Assembly (NCBI GenBank): GCA_905198745.1
Contig: CAJKDU010000007.1
Location: forward strand, 8,996-72,995
Direction of reading: 5' to 3'
Origin: an uncultured Prevotella sp.
Lineage (GTDB): Bacteria > Bacteroidota > Bacteroidia > Bacteroidales > Bacteroidaceae
DNA length: 64,000 nucleotides
In this document: piece by piece, positions 1 through 7,948 of the stretch
Layout of the letters: each line of letters begins with the position of its first letter
Numbering within the stretch: position 1 is the first letter of the stretch
The notes under the pieces: generated by a model
What the model was told of the DNA's origin: nothing
Database searches by the model: none
Seen by the model: only the letters and a program-made list of their open reading frames with translations
Position numbers and translations under genes: made by a program

Positions 1-241
1 GACGCCCCGTTTCGTTGTTGAACTTGAACCCGATGTGGATGTCCCCCATCTGGCTCTGAAGAGCCTCGGTGTCAATCTCCTTGCCGCTGAACAGTCCGTG
101 GTGCATGGCATAGAGCGTCACCGCACGATACATGGCACCCGTGTCCACATAGATATAGCCCACTTCGCGGGCCAGGTCTTTCGCCATAGTGCTCTTTCCG
201 CAAGAGGAAAAGCCGTCTATGGCTATCACAATCTTTTTCAT
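1..241 (-). CDS. cmk: Cytidylate kinase, C-terminus cut by window edge
   Basis: Phosphorylates CMP and dCMP with ATP in pyrimidine nucleotide salvage, in the cytosol. Translating the minus strand from the ATG at 241 gives 80 residues before the window ends. They begin MKKIVIAIDGFSSCGKSTMA, with the P-loop GFSSCGKST of the family, followed by the DTGAMYRA motif that contacts the nucleotide monophosphate. A full-length member is about 225-230 residues, so roughly a third is present. porQ ends 27 bases upstream on the same strand with no promoter visible between them, so the two are probably co-transcribed. This pairing is common in Bacteroidota. Identity is secure; the fate of the rest of the gene cannot be seen. 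Confidence 0.93.
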   Translation of the reverse strand, partial: MKKIVIAIDGFSSCGKSTMAKDLAREVGYIYVDTGAMYRAVTLYAMHHGLFSGKEIDTEALQSQMGDIHIGFKFNNETGR

Positions 242-267
242 ATATATAAGTTGGTTTGTTGCTTAGT

Positions 268-1218
268 CTATAGGGTGTAGGCAGCACTTACCACGAGAGA
301 CGACGACGACACGTGGTATGTGCCGTAGGCCACGTTCAGCTTGAATCGCTCCAGACTGATGCCGCCGCCGAACGACAGGCCGGCTCCGTGGCTGCTGCTG
401 CGTTCCTCGCCCGTGGCAAGTATACTCATCTCGTCTGCCCGTCTGAAATGGTAGCCACCGCCAATCCAGAGCGCATTTCCCAGCAGGATGTCGGCACCCA
501 GCACCAGGTGGTTCACAAAGCGGTAGTTCCAGTGGTTCAGGTCTACCAGTGTGGCATGGAGCCTGAACGGTGCGGCGGCAAACTGCTTGCTGAAGCCCAC
601 CTGCAAGTCGAGTGGCATCTTCTCAAACTCCTCGTCGTAAGCCTTGATTTGTCCGCCCAGGTTGCGTGCCACGGCAGAGAGGCTCAGTTCATGCTCCGGG
701 TCGTAGTAGTTCACGCCCAGGTCCACACCCACAGCCCACGAGTTGTAGTCGCCGATGTTGGAGTTGATGATTCGGGCAGTGATGCCGCCCACAACTTTCG
801 CTCCGAGCTGGTAGGACAAGTGGCCGGAAATGGCAATGTCCTTGGCGGAGAACTGTCCCGTCTCTATGTTGTCGTCCGTAGTCTCGCGCATCTTCCCGTA
901 GTCCATGTATTGTGCGCTGGCACCCCACGAGAGCTTCTCTGTGGCTACACGCGAGAATGATGCCCCCAGCATGTTGGCGCCCTTCATGTAGTTCATGAAG
1001 TTGAAGCCAATGCTCTTGTCGCTGACCGAAGAGAGCAGGGCAGGGTTGGCCAGGACGAGCGAAGGGTCGTCTTCCACTACCGTCACGTTCTCGCCGCCCA
1101 AAGCAGCAATACGTGCACTGGCGGGCAGTCTCAGAAAGTTGTATGCCGTCTGGCTTTCCTGCGCATGGAGCACTGGGGCCCATAGGGCAAGGAAGAGTGC
1201 AAAAACACTTTTTTTCAT
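268..1218 (-). CDS. porQ: Type IX secretion system outer-membrane protein PorQ
   Basis: PorQ is an outer-membrane beta-barrel of the attachment complex of the Bacteroidota type IX secretion system (with PorU, PorV, PorZ), which anchors cargo at the cell surface. The 316-residue product has a signal peptide (residues 1-19, cut after HA before QES) and a body of alternating beta-strands typical of the FadL-like PorV/PorQ fold. Near the N-terminus it has the family stretch LRLPASARIAALGG followed by DPSLVLANPALL. It ends in aromatic/hydrophobic residues (AAYTL), as barrels do. It is placed directly upstream of cmk, the usual neighbourhood of porQ. A TATCTTTG element on the minus strand at 1248-1241 could be its promoter. 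No other T9SS gene adjoins it, but a PorE-like gene lies at 11.5 kb. Confidence 0.88.
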   Translation of the reverse strand: MKKSVFALFLALWAPVLHAQESQTAYNFLRLPASARIAALGGENVTVVEDDPSLVLANPALLSSVSDKSIGFNFMNYMKGANMLGASFSRVATEKLSWGASAQYMDYGKMRETTDDNIETGQFSAKDIAISGHLSYQLGAKVVGGITARIINSNIGDYNSWAVGVDLGVNYYDPEHELSLSAVARNLGGQIKAYDEEFEKMPLDLQVGFSKQFAAAPFRLHATLVDLNHWNYRFVNHLVLGADILLGNALWIGGGYHFRRADEMSILATGEERSSSHGAGLSFGGGISLERFKLNVAYGTYHVSSSSLVVSAAYTL

Positions 1219-1402
1219 CGCTTGTTCCTAATTTTATCCGCAAAGATACTCATTTTTCAAATATCTTCATTAATTTTGTTGCTTGAATCCGTGTGAGTTC
1301 CACGTCACAACATGTATATAAACGCATGATTCGCCGGAATATTTCCAATGCCGGGATATTTTTGACGTGACCACTCAACGGAACACAAGAAAGAACTGAA
1401 TA

Positions 1403-2143
1403 ATGGAAATCAAGAAATCGCCTCTGGCAGACTTGGAGAAATACAGGCTTACAGCTTGGCTCACCGGACTGGTCGTCGTGCTCTCCGTGGCGTTCGTCGC
1501 ACTTGAGTATACCTCAGGTTCCGGGCAGGAAGACGACATGAGCGACCAACTGGACGACCTGGCACAGGACTTTGAAAGCATTCCCGCCCTCGAACAGAAA
1601 GACATGGTGGCGGCTGCTCCTGCCCAGACTTCCAAGGCCATGACCGAGAAAATCAATACCGTGAAGCACACGGACTTGGTGGACAAACTCAACGAAGACA
1701 AGTTGAATGCCGACGCCAACATCAGTGGCGAAGGCGTGTCGGCAAGCGGACTTGACAATGCTGACGCCTCCAAGACGACCGACGACACACAGGCTCTCTC
1801 GCCATTGCCGGTGAAAGACCCCAACAACCCGCTCAACTTCCGGGTGGTGGAAGAACTGCCCGACTTTCCCGGTGGCATGGTGGAATTCATGAAGTGGCTC
1901 CGCAAGAACCTGCGCTATCCACCCATGGCACGGCAGCAGAAGATAGAAGGCAAGGTGGTGGTGTCGTTTATCATCGGCAAGGACGGAACGCCCGCAGCAG
2001 CCAAGATTGTCACCTCCGTAGACCCGTTGCTCGACCGTGAGGCACTCCGGGTGGTGCGCATGCTCCCCAAATGGAAACCCGGAACACAAAAAGGCAAGCC
2101 TTGCCAAACCATGGTTTGCATACCCATTGTATTCAAGTTATAA
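1403..2143 (+). CDS. TonB-family energy transducer protein
   Basis: Predicted inner-membrane protein that couples ExbB/ExbD proton flow to outer-membrane receptors. The 246 residues show a short cytosolic N-terminus, one transmembrane helix (about residues 18-36), a long acidic, low-complexity periplasmic linker (about 40-145), and a C-terminal TonB domain. That domain has the PDFPGG motif and the RYPPMARQQKIEGKVVVSF stretch usual in Bacteroidota TonB proteins, and ends in PIVFKL. Genomes of this group encode several such proteins, so the partner receptor is unknown. The nearest exbB/exbD genes in the window lie far away at 17-20 kb. The polyprenyl synthase begins 13 bases after the stop, so the two are likely co-transcribed. 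The start follows a region divergent from porQ. Confidence 0.85.
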   Translation: MEIKKSPLADLEKYRLTAWLTGLVVVLSVAFVALEYTSGSGQEDDMSDQLDDLAQDFESIPALEQKDMVAAAPAQTSKAMTEKINTVKHTDLVDKLNEDKLNADANISGEGVSASGLDNADASKTTDDTQALSPLPVKDPNNPLNFRVVEELPDFPGGMVEFMKWLRKNLRYPPMARQQKIEGKVVVSFIIGKDGTPAAAKIVTSVDPLLDREALRVVRMLPKWKPGTQKGKPCQTMVCIPIVFKL

Positions 2144-2156
2144 AATCAAAATAATT

Positions 2157-3131
2157 ATGTTTACAGCCCAAGAAATCCTCGACGAGGTCAACTCGTTTAT
2201 CGACCGACTGCCGTATGACCGCAAGCCCGAGAGTCTGTATGCACCTATCCGCTACGTGCTCTCTATGGGCGGCAAGCGCATACGGCCCACGTTGATGCTT
2301 CTGGCCTACAATCTCTACAAGGACGATCCTGCCAGTATCCTCATGCCGGCTTGCGCCCTGGAAACCTATCACAACTTTACACTCCTGCACGACGACCTGA
2401 TGGACCGTGCCGACATGCGCAGGGGAAAGCCTACAGCCCACAAGAAGTGGGGCGACAATGCAGCCGTGCTTTCGGGCGACGCCATGCTCGTGCAGGCTTA
2501 TGAGCGCATGGTGCATGTGCCCGACGACAAGATACGTCCCGTGATGGAACTCTTCAACAACACTTCGCTCGAAATATGTGAGGGACAGCAACTCGACATG
2601 GAGTTTGAAACCCGGACCGACGTGACGGAAGATGAATACATCGAGATGATACGCCTCAAGACCAGTGTGCTCCTGGCATGTGCCCTCAAGATGGGTGCCG
2701 TGCTGGCAGACGCTCCCGGTGCCGATGCCGACAACCTCTATCATTTCGGCGAGAAGATAGGACTTGCCTTCCAACTGCAGGACGACTACCTCGATGTCTA
2801 CGGTGACCCGGCAGTGTTCGGAAAGGCTATCGGAGGCGACATTATTTCCAACAAGAAAACCTATATGCTCATCAATGCCTGGAACATGGCAGACCACGAC
2901 CAGCGCACGGAACTCGAGCACTGGATAACTGCAGACAAGTTTGATGCGCAGGAAAAGATTGCCGCCGTGACGAGATTATATAATGAAATAGGTGTAAACC
3001 GCTTGGCGGAGAACAAGATTACGGAGTATTTCGAGGAAAGCAGGAAGTATCTGGCTGCCATCTCCGTGGAACCCGAACGCAAGAGGGTACTCACGGCATA
3101 TACCGATGCCATGATGAAACGCAAGAAATAA
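2157..3131 (+). CDS. Polyprenyl (farnesyl/geranylgeranyl-type) diphosphate synthase
   Basis: Condenses isopentenyl diphosphate with allylic diphosphates to make linear all-trans prenyl diphosphates, the precursors of undecaprenyl and quinone chains. With the ATG at 2157 the product has 324 residues and begins MFTAQEILDEV. An in-frame ATG at 2037 lies inside the TonB-family gene and is unlikely to be used. The family signatures are clear: GGKRIRP at 38-44, first aspartate-rich motif DDLMD at 79-83 followed by RRGKPTAH, and second motif DDYLD at 209-213 within FQLQDDYLDVYGD. The DDxxD first motif lacks the two-residue insertion of E. coli IspA. Chain length cannot be set from motifs alone; a bulky Phe five residues before the first Asp argues for a short or medium product. 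Confidence 0.9.
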   Translation: MFTAQEILDEVNSFIDRLPYDRKPESLYAPIRYVLSMGGKRIRPTLMLLAYNLYKDDPASILMPACALETYHNFTLLHDDLMDRADMRRGKPTAHKKWGDNAAVLSGDAMLVQAYERMVHVPDDKIRPVMELFNNTSLEICEGQQLDMEFETRTDVTEDEYIEMIRLKTSVLLACALKMGAVLADAPGADADNLYHFGEKIGLAFQLQDDYLDVYGDPAVFGKAIGGDIISNKKTYMLINAWNMADHDQRTELEHWITADKFDAQEKIAAVTRLYNEIGVNRLAENKITEYFEESRKYLAAISVEPERKRVLTAYTDAMMKRKK

Positions 3132-3141
3132 CTATCACGAA

Positions 3142-3852
3142 ATGCCCTACAGAAGACTACCGAAGACTGACACCGCACGGCTCAAGACACTCAAGACGCT
3201 ACTTGGCAACGACAGCATCTATACAGCCCGCGAGCGATTCCTGGACTGGAAGGTGCTCAACAGTGCCCAGCCTCTGTATGACCGCCTGCTCACTGCTGCC
3301 GAACAGTATCGCATGTGCTTCAACGCGCAGGTGCGCAACTCCGACAAGATAGACAAGTTGCAGCGCCGAGCCACCATGTATGTGAGTCATTTCCTTCAGG
3401 TGCTCTTCATGACCATAGAGCGAGGCGAAATCAAGCGCCCGCTGCTCAGTCTTTACGGACTGGACGAAGCCGCAACCGCATTGCCTGCCATCAACACCAT
3501 GGAAGGACTGGGCAGATGGGCTGAGAAAACCATCGAGGGCGAGAAGCAACGCATTGCCCGGGGCGGTCGTCCTATCTACAATCCTACCATAGGAATGGTG
3601 GCTACCCACTACGACATCTTTCGTGAGGCCTACCAGGCACAGCGCCTACTCCAGGAGCGCACACAGCGTGCACAGGATGAACTGAAGGCCATACGCCCTG
3701 AGGTGGATGCCGTCATCCTGGAACTGTGGAACCAGATTGAGGCGCATTATGCCGACTTACCGGCGGAAGAGCGGTTCAAGGCGGCTACAAGGCTGGGTGT
3801 GGTGTACTACAACCGGCGCAACGAACACTTTAATTTCAAAGACGATGATTGA
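3142..3852 (+). CDS. Conserved hypothetical protein, helical
   Basis: I do not recognise a characterised family. The 236-residue product has no signal peptide or membrane segment and looks like a soluble alpha-helical protein with many charged residues and a stretch of likely coiled coil around 165-190 (QRLLQERTQRAQDELKAIR). It ends in an acidic tail, FKDDD. It lies 10 bases after the polyprenyl synthase and overlaps the tatD start by 8 bases (the stop lies within ATGATTGA), so translation is probably coupled and the three genes form one transcript. I believe a protein of this kind recurs beside polyprenyl synthase and tatD in other Bacteroidota, but that is from memory. No function is assigned. 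Confidence 0.7.
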   Translation: MPYRRLPKTDTARLKTLKTLLGNDSIYTARERFLDWKVLNSAQPLYDRLLTAAEQYRMCFNAQVRNSDKIDKLQRRATMYVSHFLQVLFMTIERGEIKRPLLSLYGLDEAATALPAINTMEGLGRWAEKTIEGEKQRIARGGRPIYNPTIGMVATHYDIFREAYQAQRLLQERTQRAQDELKAIRPEVDAVILELWNQIEAHYADLPAEERFKAATRLGVVYYNRRNEHFNFKDDD

Positions 3853-4639
3853 TACCCATACACACATGGACGGCACGGAATTTGACGAAGACCGTGACCA
3901 GGCCGTGGAAAGAGCCCGCCAGGCAGGCGTGAGCCGCTTGTTCCTGCCTGCCATCAACCTGGCTTCGATAGATACCGTGCTTGCCATGGTGCGCCGTTAT
4001 CCCGGCTTTGCCTATCCGATGATAGGACTTCATCCCGAGGAGGTGAATGGCGACTGGCGTGAGACGCTGGCAAAGATGCATGCCCGGCTCACAGCCCAAC
4101 AGGATGTGCCTGCGGAGGAGCGGTTCATCGCAATAGGTGAAGTGGGACTGGACTATTATTGGAGCAGAGAGTTCGAGAAAGAACAGCTTGCTGCTTTCGA
4201 GAAACAAGTGGAGTGGTCGGTGGAAACCCGCCTGCCGTTGATGATTCATTGCCGCAAGGCACAGAACGAGATGGTGAAGATTCTCCGTGGCTATCGTGAC
4301 GAACTTCCCGGAGGCGTGTTCCATTGCTTCACGGGCAACCTTCACGAGGCGGAAGAACTCCTCGAGTTTCCACGGTTTGCCCTCGGCATAGGCGGTGTGC
4401 TCACGTTCAAGAAGAGCCATCTGCCCGAGGTGCTGCCCCATGTGCCTCTCGACAGGGTGGTGCTCGAAACCGATTCTCCCTACATGGCTCCCGTTCCCAA
4501 CCGTGGCAAGCGCAACGAGAGTGCCTACGTGGCGCTGGTCATGGAGCGTATGGCAGAGTGCTACGGGGTGACTCCCGCTGAGGTGGAAAGACAGACCGAC
4601 GCCAATGCTGAACGCTTGTTCCCGCTGGCATTCACTTAA
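3845..4639 (+). CDS. tatD: TatD-family metal-dependent hydrolase
   Basis: TatD proteins are TIM-barrel metalloenzymes with 3'-5' exonuclease activity on single-stranded DNA and RNA, linked to repair of oxidative damage. I chose the ATG at 3845 because it gives MIDTHTHMDG, where the HxH pair near the N-terminus supplies metal ligands; 264 residues matches the usual 255-265. Other signatures are GEVGLDYYW (metal-bridging Glu), MIHCRKA (His ligand), VFHCFTGN (His) and LETDSPYMAPVP (the catalytic Asp). It overlaps the upstream gene by 8 bases. A longer in-frame reading back to 3707 would run within the preceding gene and is rejected. It is the last gene of the run before the tRNA. Confidence 0.93.
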   Translation: MIDTHTHMDGTEFDEDRDQAVERARQAGVSRLFLPAINLASIDTVLAMVRRYPGFAYPMIGLHPEEVNGDWRETLAKMHARLTAQQDVPAEERFIAIGEVGLDYYWSREFEKEQLAAFEKQVEWSVETRLPLMIHCRKAQNEMVKILRGYRDELPGGVFHCFTGNLHEAEELLEFPRFALGIGGVLTFKKSHLPEVLPHVPLDRVVLETDSPYMAPVPNRGKRNESAYVALVMERMAECYGVTPAEVERQTDANAERLFPLAFT

Positions 4640-4698
4640 AGAATCCTAAAAAACGTGTGTTCCGGCAAGGAGTGTTCGTTTATTTGAAATAAAAAGGA

Positions 4699-4706
4699 TA
4701 ATTTTG
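4699..4706 (+). promoter_or_regulatory. Bacteroides-type -7 element before tRNA-Ser
   Basis: The sequence TAATTTTG matches the Bacteroidota -7 consensus TAnnTTTG exactly and sits 34 bases before the first base of the tRNA. A good -33 TTTG at the expected spacing is not evident: the nearest, at 4683, is only 12 bases away. It is the only promoter-like sequence between tatD and the tRNA. Confidence 0.6.
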
Positions 4707-4740
4707 CACCGCATTTCGACAATGCAGCAATCAGCCTCAA

Positions 4741-4828
4741 GGAAAGATGCTCGAGTGGCTGAAGAGGCACGCCTGGAAAGCGTGTATACGTCTAAAGCGT
4801 ATCGGGGGTTCGAATCCCCCTCTTTCCG
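4741..4828 (+). tRNA. tRNA-Ser (anticodon GGA)
   Basis: An 88-base type II tRNA. The acceptor strand GGAAAGA pairs with TCTTTCC at 4821-4827, followed by the discriminator G. The anticodon stem CACGC/GCGTG encloses the loop CTGGAAA, whose anticodon GGA reads UCC and UCU serine codons. A long variable arm lies between 4784 and 4804, as expected for serine tRNAs, and the T arm is GGGGG-TTCGAAT-CCCCC. CCA is not encoded: the next bases are CAG. It stands alone, with a TAATTTTG promoter element upstream and a hairpin terminator downstream. Confidence 0.96.
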
Positions 4829-4844
4829 CAGATTTTTTCATACG

Positions 4845-4881
4845 AAAAGGATTCATGCCACGATGGCTTGGATCCTTTTTT
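4845..4881 (+). terminator. Rho-independent terminator after tRNA-Ser
   Basis: An imperfect stem (AAAAGGATTCATGCC pairing with GGCTTGGATCCTTTT, two mismatches) with loop ACGAT, ending in a T run. It starts 16 bases past the tRNA. Confidence 0.7.
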
Positions 4882-5028
4882 AGCTTTTCAGCCCTTGTGC
4901 TTTTTCCCCGTCAGTCTTCTTTTATAAGGTTCATTCCCAATGTGGGGCAGCCACTGTTGCAGCCCTGTGTCGGAATGGATGCCCATATCTTCCGAAGCGG
5001 ATGACATCGTGTAACAACCCTGTTGCAG

Positions 5029-5155
5029 CTCGTTAGTGGCAGACTAACGAGGTGTTAGTGGCAGACTTCCGCTTGGGGTCCACGACTTGGCATCCATTGC
5101 CACGGCCGTGGGCAACGATTGCCCAAACGGCGGAACCGATTTTGGGCAATCTGTT
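5029..5155 (+). repeat. Composite intergenic repeat, copy 1 (modules C and D)
   Basis: This sits in the 472-base gene-free stretch between tRNA-Ser and trmB. Module C here is CTCGTTAG-TGGCAGA-CTAACGAG (5029-5051), followed by a second TGTTAGTGGCAGAC. Module D is the hairpin at 5088-5125, containing CCATTGCC, ACGGCCGT and GGGCAACG and ending in GCCCAAAC, with a trailing TTTTGGGCAAT. The same words recur at 27.9 and 51.0 kb. Modules B and A are not recognisable here. The part from 4882 to 5028 holds nothing I recognise. Confidence 0.75.
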
Positions 5156-5226
5156 GTCATTCTTCTCCTGACGTATCTGTGTGATACCATGTCCAGGCTG
5201 TAGCTTTCGCGAGTCCCTGAAAAACA

Positions 5227-5272
5227 GCATCACGCACATTGGCTGTAATGTTTCTGCCAACGTGCGTGATGC
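5227..5272 (-). terminator. Terminator of trmB
   Basis: A 16-base stem (5227-5242 with 5257-5272, one G-U pair) of GCATCACGCAC type with a 14-base loop, located 29 bases beyond the trmB stop on the minus strand and followed there by an AT-rich stretch. Confidence 0.65.
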
Positions 5273-5300
5273 CACTGTATGCTAATGAAAAGGAGTTTTC

Positions 5301-6071
5301 CTACTTGCTTGTTTCCAGTCCGCTGCGCTTGGTGCGCCGGTAGCTGCGGTAGTCGTCGAGCGGAATCTCGATGTCGGGTTCGGTGAGCGAGCCTTCGCGG
5401 GGCAACCGGAACTTCATGTATTTGATGTTCAGTCCCCTGTCTATCCATTGGCTCTCGTAGTAAGTCTGTATGCCGAGAATCTTGCTGGTGTCGGGGTCGA
5501 TGCCTTCCGTGTGGTAGAGGTCTTCCGTGCGGAAGAGCAGCGGCAGATGGTTGCCTTCTACCATATAGGTGGTGTAGGTGAAGAGGAAGTTGGAGTCGGT
5601 CTTCAGGTGAATCAGTCCTCCGTCTACCAGGAAGCGGCGGTAGCGTTGCATGAAATAAGTACTGGTGAGTCGCTTGCGTGGGTTCTTCATCTGCGGGTCG
5701 CTGAAGGTAAGCCATATCTCCTGCACTTCATCCTCGGCGAAGAAGCGGTCTATGATTTCGATGTTGGTGCGGAGAAATGCCACGTTGGGCAGATTCTCCT
5801 CCTGTGCCTGCTTGGCTCCTGTGTGCATGCGGGCGCCCTTGATGTCGACGCCGATGAAGTTTACTTCGGGGAAAAGCTTGGCCAGTCCTACCGTATATTC
5901 ACCTTTGCCGCAGCCCAACTCCAGGACGATGGGGTTGGAATTGTGGAAATACTGCTCACGCCATTTGCCTTTCATCTCAAACGGCACGTTGTCGATGACC
6001 GAGAACGGATACTGGAAGACATTGCTGAAGGTCTCCATCTCGGCGAATTTCTGTAGTTTACCTTTGCTCAT
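5301..6071 (-). CDS. trmB: tRNA (guanine-N7-)-methyltransferase
   Basis: Transfers a methyl group from S-adenosylmethionine to N7 of guanosine 46 in the tRNA variable loop. The 256-residue product carries the SAM-binding glycine motif ELGCGKGEYT around residue 50, then NFIGVDIKGARM, the TrmB-specific catalytic segment WLTFSDPQMKNPRKRL (Asp-Pro region plus a basic patch that binds tRNA), and the substrate motif KTDSNFLF. The C-terminal 40 residues are longer than in E. coli TrmB and end in a basic tail (RSYRRTKRSGLETSK). It is monocistronic: TAAATTTG on the minus strand (6095-6088), with CAAA at 6116 as the -33 element, forms its promoter, and a hairpin follows the stop. Confidence 0.95.
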   Translation of the reverse strand: MSKGKLQKFAEMETFSNVFQYPFSVIDNVPFEMKGKWREQYFHNSNPIVLELGCGKGEYTVGLAKLFPEVNFIGVDIKGARMHTGAKQAQEENLPNVAFLRTNIEIIDRFFAEDEVQEIWLTFSDPQMKNPRKRLTSTYFMQRYRRFLVDGGLIHLKTDSNFLFTYTTYMVEGNHLPLLFRTEDLYHTEGIDPDTSKILGIQTYYESQWIDRGLNIKYMKFRLPREGSLTEPDIEIPLDDYRSYRRTKRSGLETSK

Positions 6072-6087
6072 ATATTGTTTTTGGCTG

Positions 6088-6119
6088 CAAATTTAGGCAT
6101 TATTCTCCATTTGGGCAAA
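6088..6119 (-). promoter_or_regulatory. Promoter of trmB
   Basis: Read on the minus strand: TTTG (6119-6116), 20 bases, TAAATTTG (6095-6088). This matches the Bacteroidota housekeeping promoter and lies 17 bases before the start codon. Confidence 0.65.
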
Positions 6120-6127
6120 CCGAGGGC

Positions 6128-7393
6128 CTACTTATTGTTGATGTTCCAGCGCAGTCCCAGTTGCAGGTTGAAGTTCCAGGGATGCTCCTTGTAGTAGTTC
6201 TCGAGCGAGGAGTGGTTGTTGAAGTAATACTTCACGCCGGGTTCCACGTAGACGCCCAGTTGGGGCAGAAAGTCATATTGCACGCCCACGGAAGCGTCTG
6301 CCGACCATTGTGTGCGGTCTTTCTTGATGTCGTTGTCGATGCCTTCTGTCTCCATGCTTGCCTTGATGTTCTTGTCCATCTCGCCTCCGGCTGCCACATA
6401 GGCTGCCAGTCCGCCCCATTTCAGTAGCCTGTATTCAGCTTTCAGCGGGATGCCGATGTAGTGGAGAATCTGCTTGTCGACCATGCTGATGCCGGCAGAC
6501 TGGTGGGTGAAGTCGGAGCGCAGGCGTGTGTAGACCAATCCTGTGGAAACAGCCCACCGTGAGGTGAGGTGGTATTTGGCGGTCATGCCTATGCTGACGG
6601 GCATTTTGTGCTCCGTCTTTTCCTTGGCGTCTTCCATGTAGCGGGGCATGACACCTGAGAGAAGAAGTCCGTCGACAGGAATGAAAGGCATTTCGTTGCT
6701 CGACATGACTGCCAGCACTGGCTGTGAACTGATGTCGCCCGATGCGTTGCCCATCATCATGTTGGCCGCGTAGAGGGCTGCGCTCCACCCTGTGCCCTTG
6801 TGCTTGCTGGAGGTGGCTGTGCGTGTGAACTTGGGCTCACGATGAGTGACCGGACGCTGTGCGGCTGCTTGGCGTGCGGGTTGAGGCCTTTGGCTTGCCG
6901 TGGCGGTATCGGACAGAGCTGTGACCGCAACCGGCTGGTCGGTGGATGCCAAGGCCACGATGTCCGTTTCCGCAGCCTCCAAGGGCGCATGGTCAGCCTT
7001 CCCGTTGTCGGTGCCATGCGCTTGTGCAGCCATGCGCTGTTGTGGCGAAAGGGCTGCCACAAGCGAGGCTCCTCTCTGTGACGGAGTTGCAGGGACATCC
7101 TGTTCGGATGTTCCAGTCGGTTCATGGCTCCCCTGTTGCCTTTCCTGCGCCACCCTTATGTCGGCAGGCAGGGTGCTCACGGGATTGAAGAACACGAGTC
7201 CTGCACCAGCCAGCAGCAGTATGCACGCAGCCGCTGCCACCCATCTGAAGAGTGGCACGGTGTGCTTGGCGGCAGGCTTGGCAGCCGACTTGTCGAGCTT
7301 GCGCTCGATGTCTGCCCATAAGCCGTCGGGCACCGGCGACTGATGTTCTTCCAACTTATCCCTTAGCAGGTCTGTCCAGTTATCATTGTTCAT
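6128..7393 (-). CDS. Anti-sigma-like protein fused to an outer-membrane beta-barrel domain
   Basis: Probably modulates the ECF sigma factor encoded just upstream; the exact role is unknown. The 421 residues divide into a cytosolic N-terminus (1-48, with WTDLLRDKLEEHQSPVPDGLW typical of these proteins), one clear transmembrane helix (about 50-69, RWVAAAACILLLAGAGLVFF), and a long Ala/Thr/Gln-rich region of low complexity (about 75-205). A C-terminal segment (about 265-421) of amphipathic strands follows, such as YHLTSRWAVSTGLVYTRLRS, ending LQLGLRWNINNK as outer-membrane barrels do. The gene starts one base after the sigma stop codon, so the two are translationally linked. The combination of an inner-membrane helix and an outer-membrane barrel in one chain is odd; an alternative is that the last domain stays periplasmic. 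Confidence 0.72.
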   Translation of the reverse strand: MNNDNWTDLLRDKLEEHQSPVPDGLWADIERKLDKSAAKPAAKHTVPLFRWVAAAACILLLAGAGLVFFNPVSTLPADIRVAQERQQGSHEPTGTSEQDVPATPSQRGASLVAALSPQQRMAAQAHGTDNGKADHAPLEAAETDIVALASTDQPVAVTALSDTATASQRPQPARQAAAQRPVTHREPKFTRTATSSKHKGTGWSAALYAANMMMGNASGDISSQPVLAVMSSNEMPFIPVDGLLLSGVMPRYMEDAKEKTEHKMPVSIGMTAKYHLTSRWAVSTGLVYTRLRSDFTHQSAGISMVDKQILHYIGIPLKAEYRLLKWGGLAAYVAAGGEMDKNIKASMETEGIDNDIKKDRTQWSADASVGVQYDFLPQLGVYVEPGVKYYFNNHSSLENYYKEHPWNFNLQLGLRWNINNK

Positions 7394-7394
7394 G

Positions 7395-7928
7395 TCATTG
7401 TTTGTTTAAATATTCGTTGATCATCTTGGCCAGCAGCCGCTTGGCGCGTAGAAATTGCGAGGCGGAAGTGCTCTCCTTGATGCCCAGGAGCTGGGCAATC
7501 TCCTTGTGCTTTTTCCCCTCAAACACGTAGAGGTTTACAATCATGCGGTAGCCCGAAGGCAAGTGGGCCACCATGTCCATCAACACCTTGGGCGGCACCT
7601 GCTCCACGTCGGGGTCTTCATCGGGTGTGTCGGGCATGTCGTCTGTAAATGTGAACTTCTGGTTCTGCCGCACGAAGTTGAGCGATTCGTTGGCCACAAT
7701 CCGCAATATCCATGCCCTGAGCGACCCCTCGCCACGATAGTCGAAGGAATCTATGCGGGTGAATACCTTCACGAAACTGTCCTGCAAAAGGTCGTGTGCG
7801 GCATCGCTGTCGGACACATAGCGCCTGACCACCGATGCCGCATAGCCCGCATACCGCTCATACAACTGGTGCATGGCTTGGCGGTTGCCTTCTTTCACCT
7901 CCTGCTGGAGTTTCTCTTCAGATTCCAA
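7395..7928 (-). CDS. ECF RNA polymerase sigma factor (sigma-70 family)
   Basis: Directs RNA polymerase to a specific promoter set, typically for envelope or nutrient responses. The 177 residues show region 2 at about 15-85 (YERYAGYAASVVRRYVSDSD, DLLQDSFVKVFTRI, RAWILRIVANESLNFVRQ) and region 4 at about 110-170 (LPSGYRMIVNLYVFEGKKHKEIAQLLGIKESTSASQFLRAKRLL), a helix-turn-helix for the -35 region. An acidic linker DDMPDTPDEDPDVEQ joins them. The anti-sigma-like gene follows after a single base, and the lipoprotein gene lies 20 bases upstream on the same strand, so the three form an operon. No target promoter can be named from sequence alone. Confidence 0.9.
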   Translation of the reverse strand: MESEEKLQQEVKEGNRQAMHQLYERYAGYAASVVRRYVSDSDAAHDLLQDSFVKVFTRIDSFDYRGEGSLRAWILRIVANESLNFVRQNQKFTFTDDMPDTPDEDPDVEQVPPKVLMDMVAHLPSGYRMIVNLYVFEGKKHKEIAQLLGIKESTSASQFLRAKRLLAKMINEYLNKQ

Positions 7929-7948
7929 TATCTATATTGCTTTTGTGC

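Noticed and set aside
4747..5004. An 85-residue frame starting inside tRNA-Ser
   Set aside because: It is read from the tRNA itself into the terminator and repeat; no coding signal.
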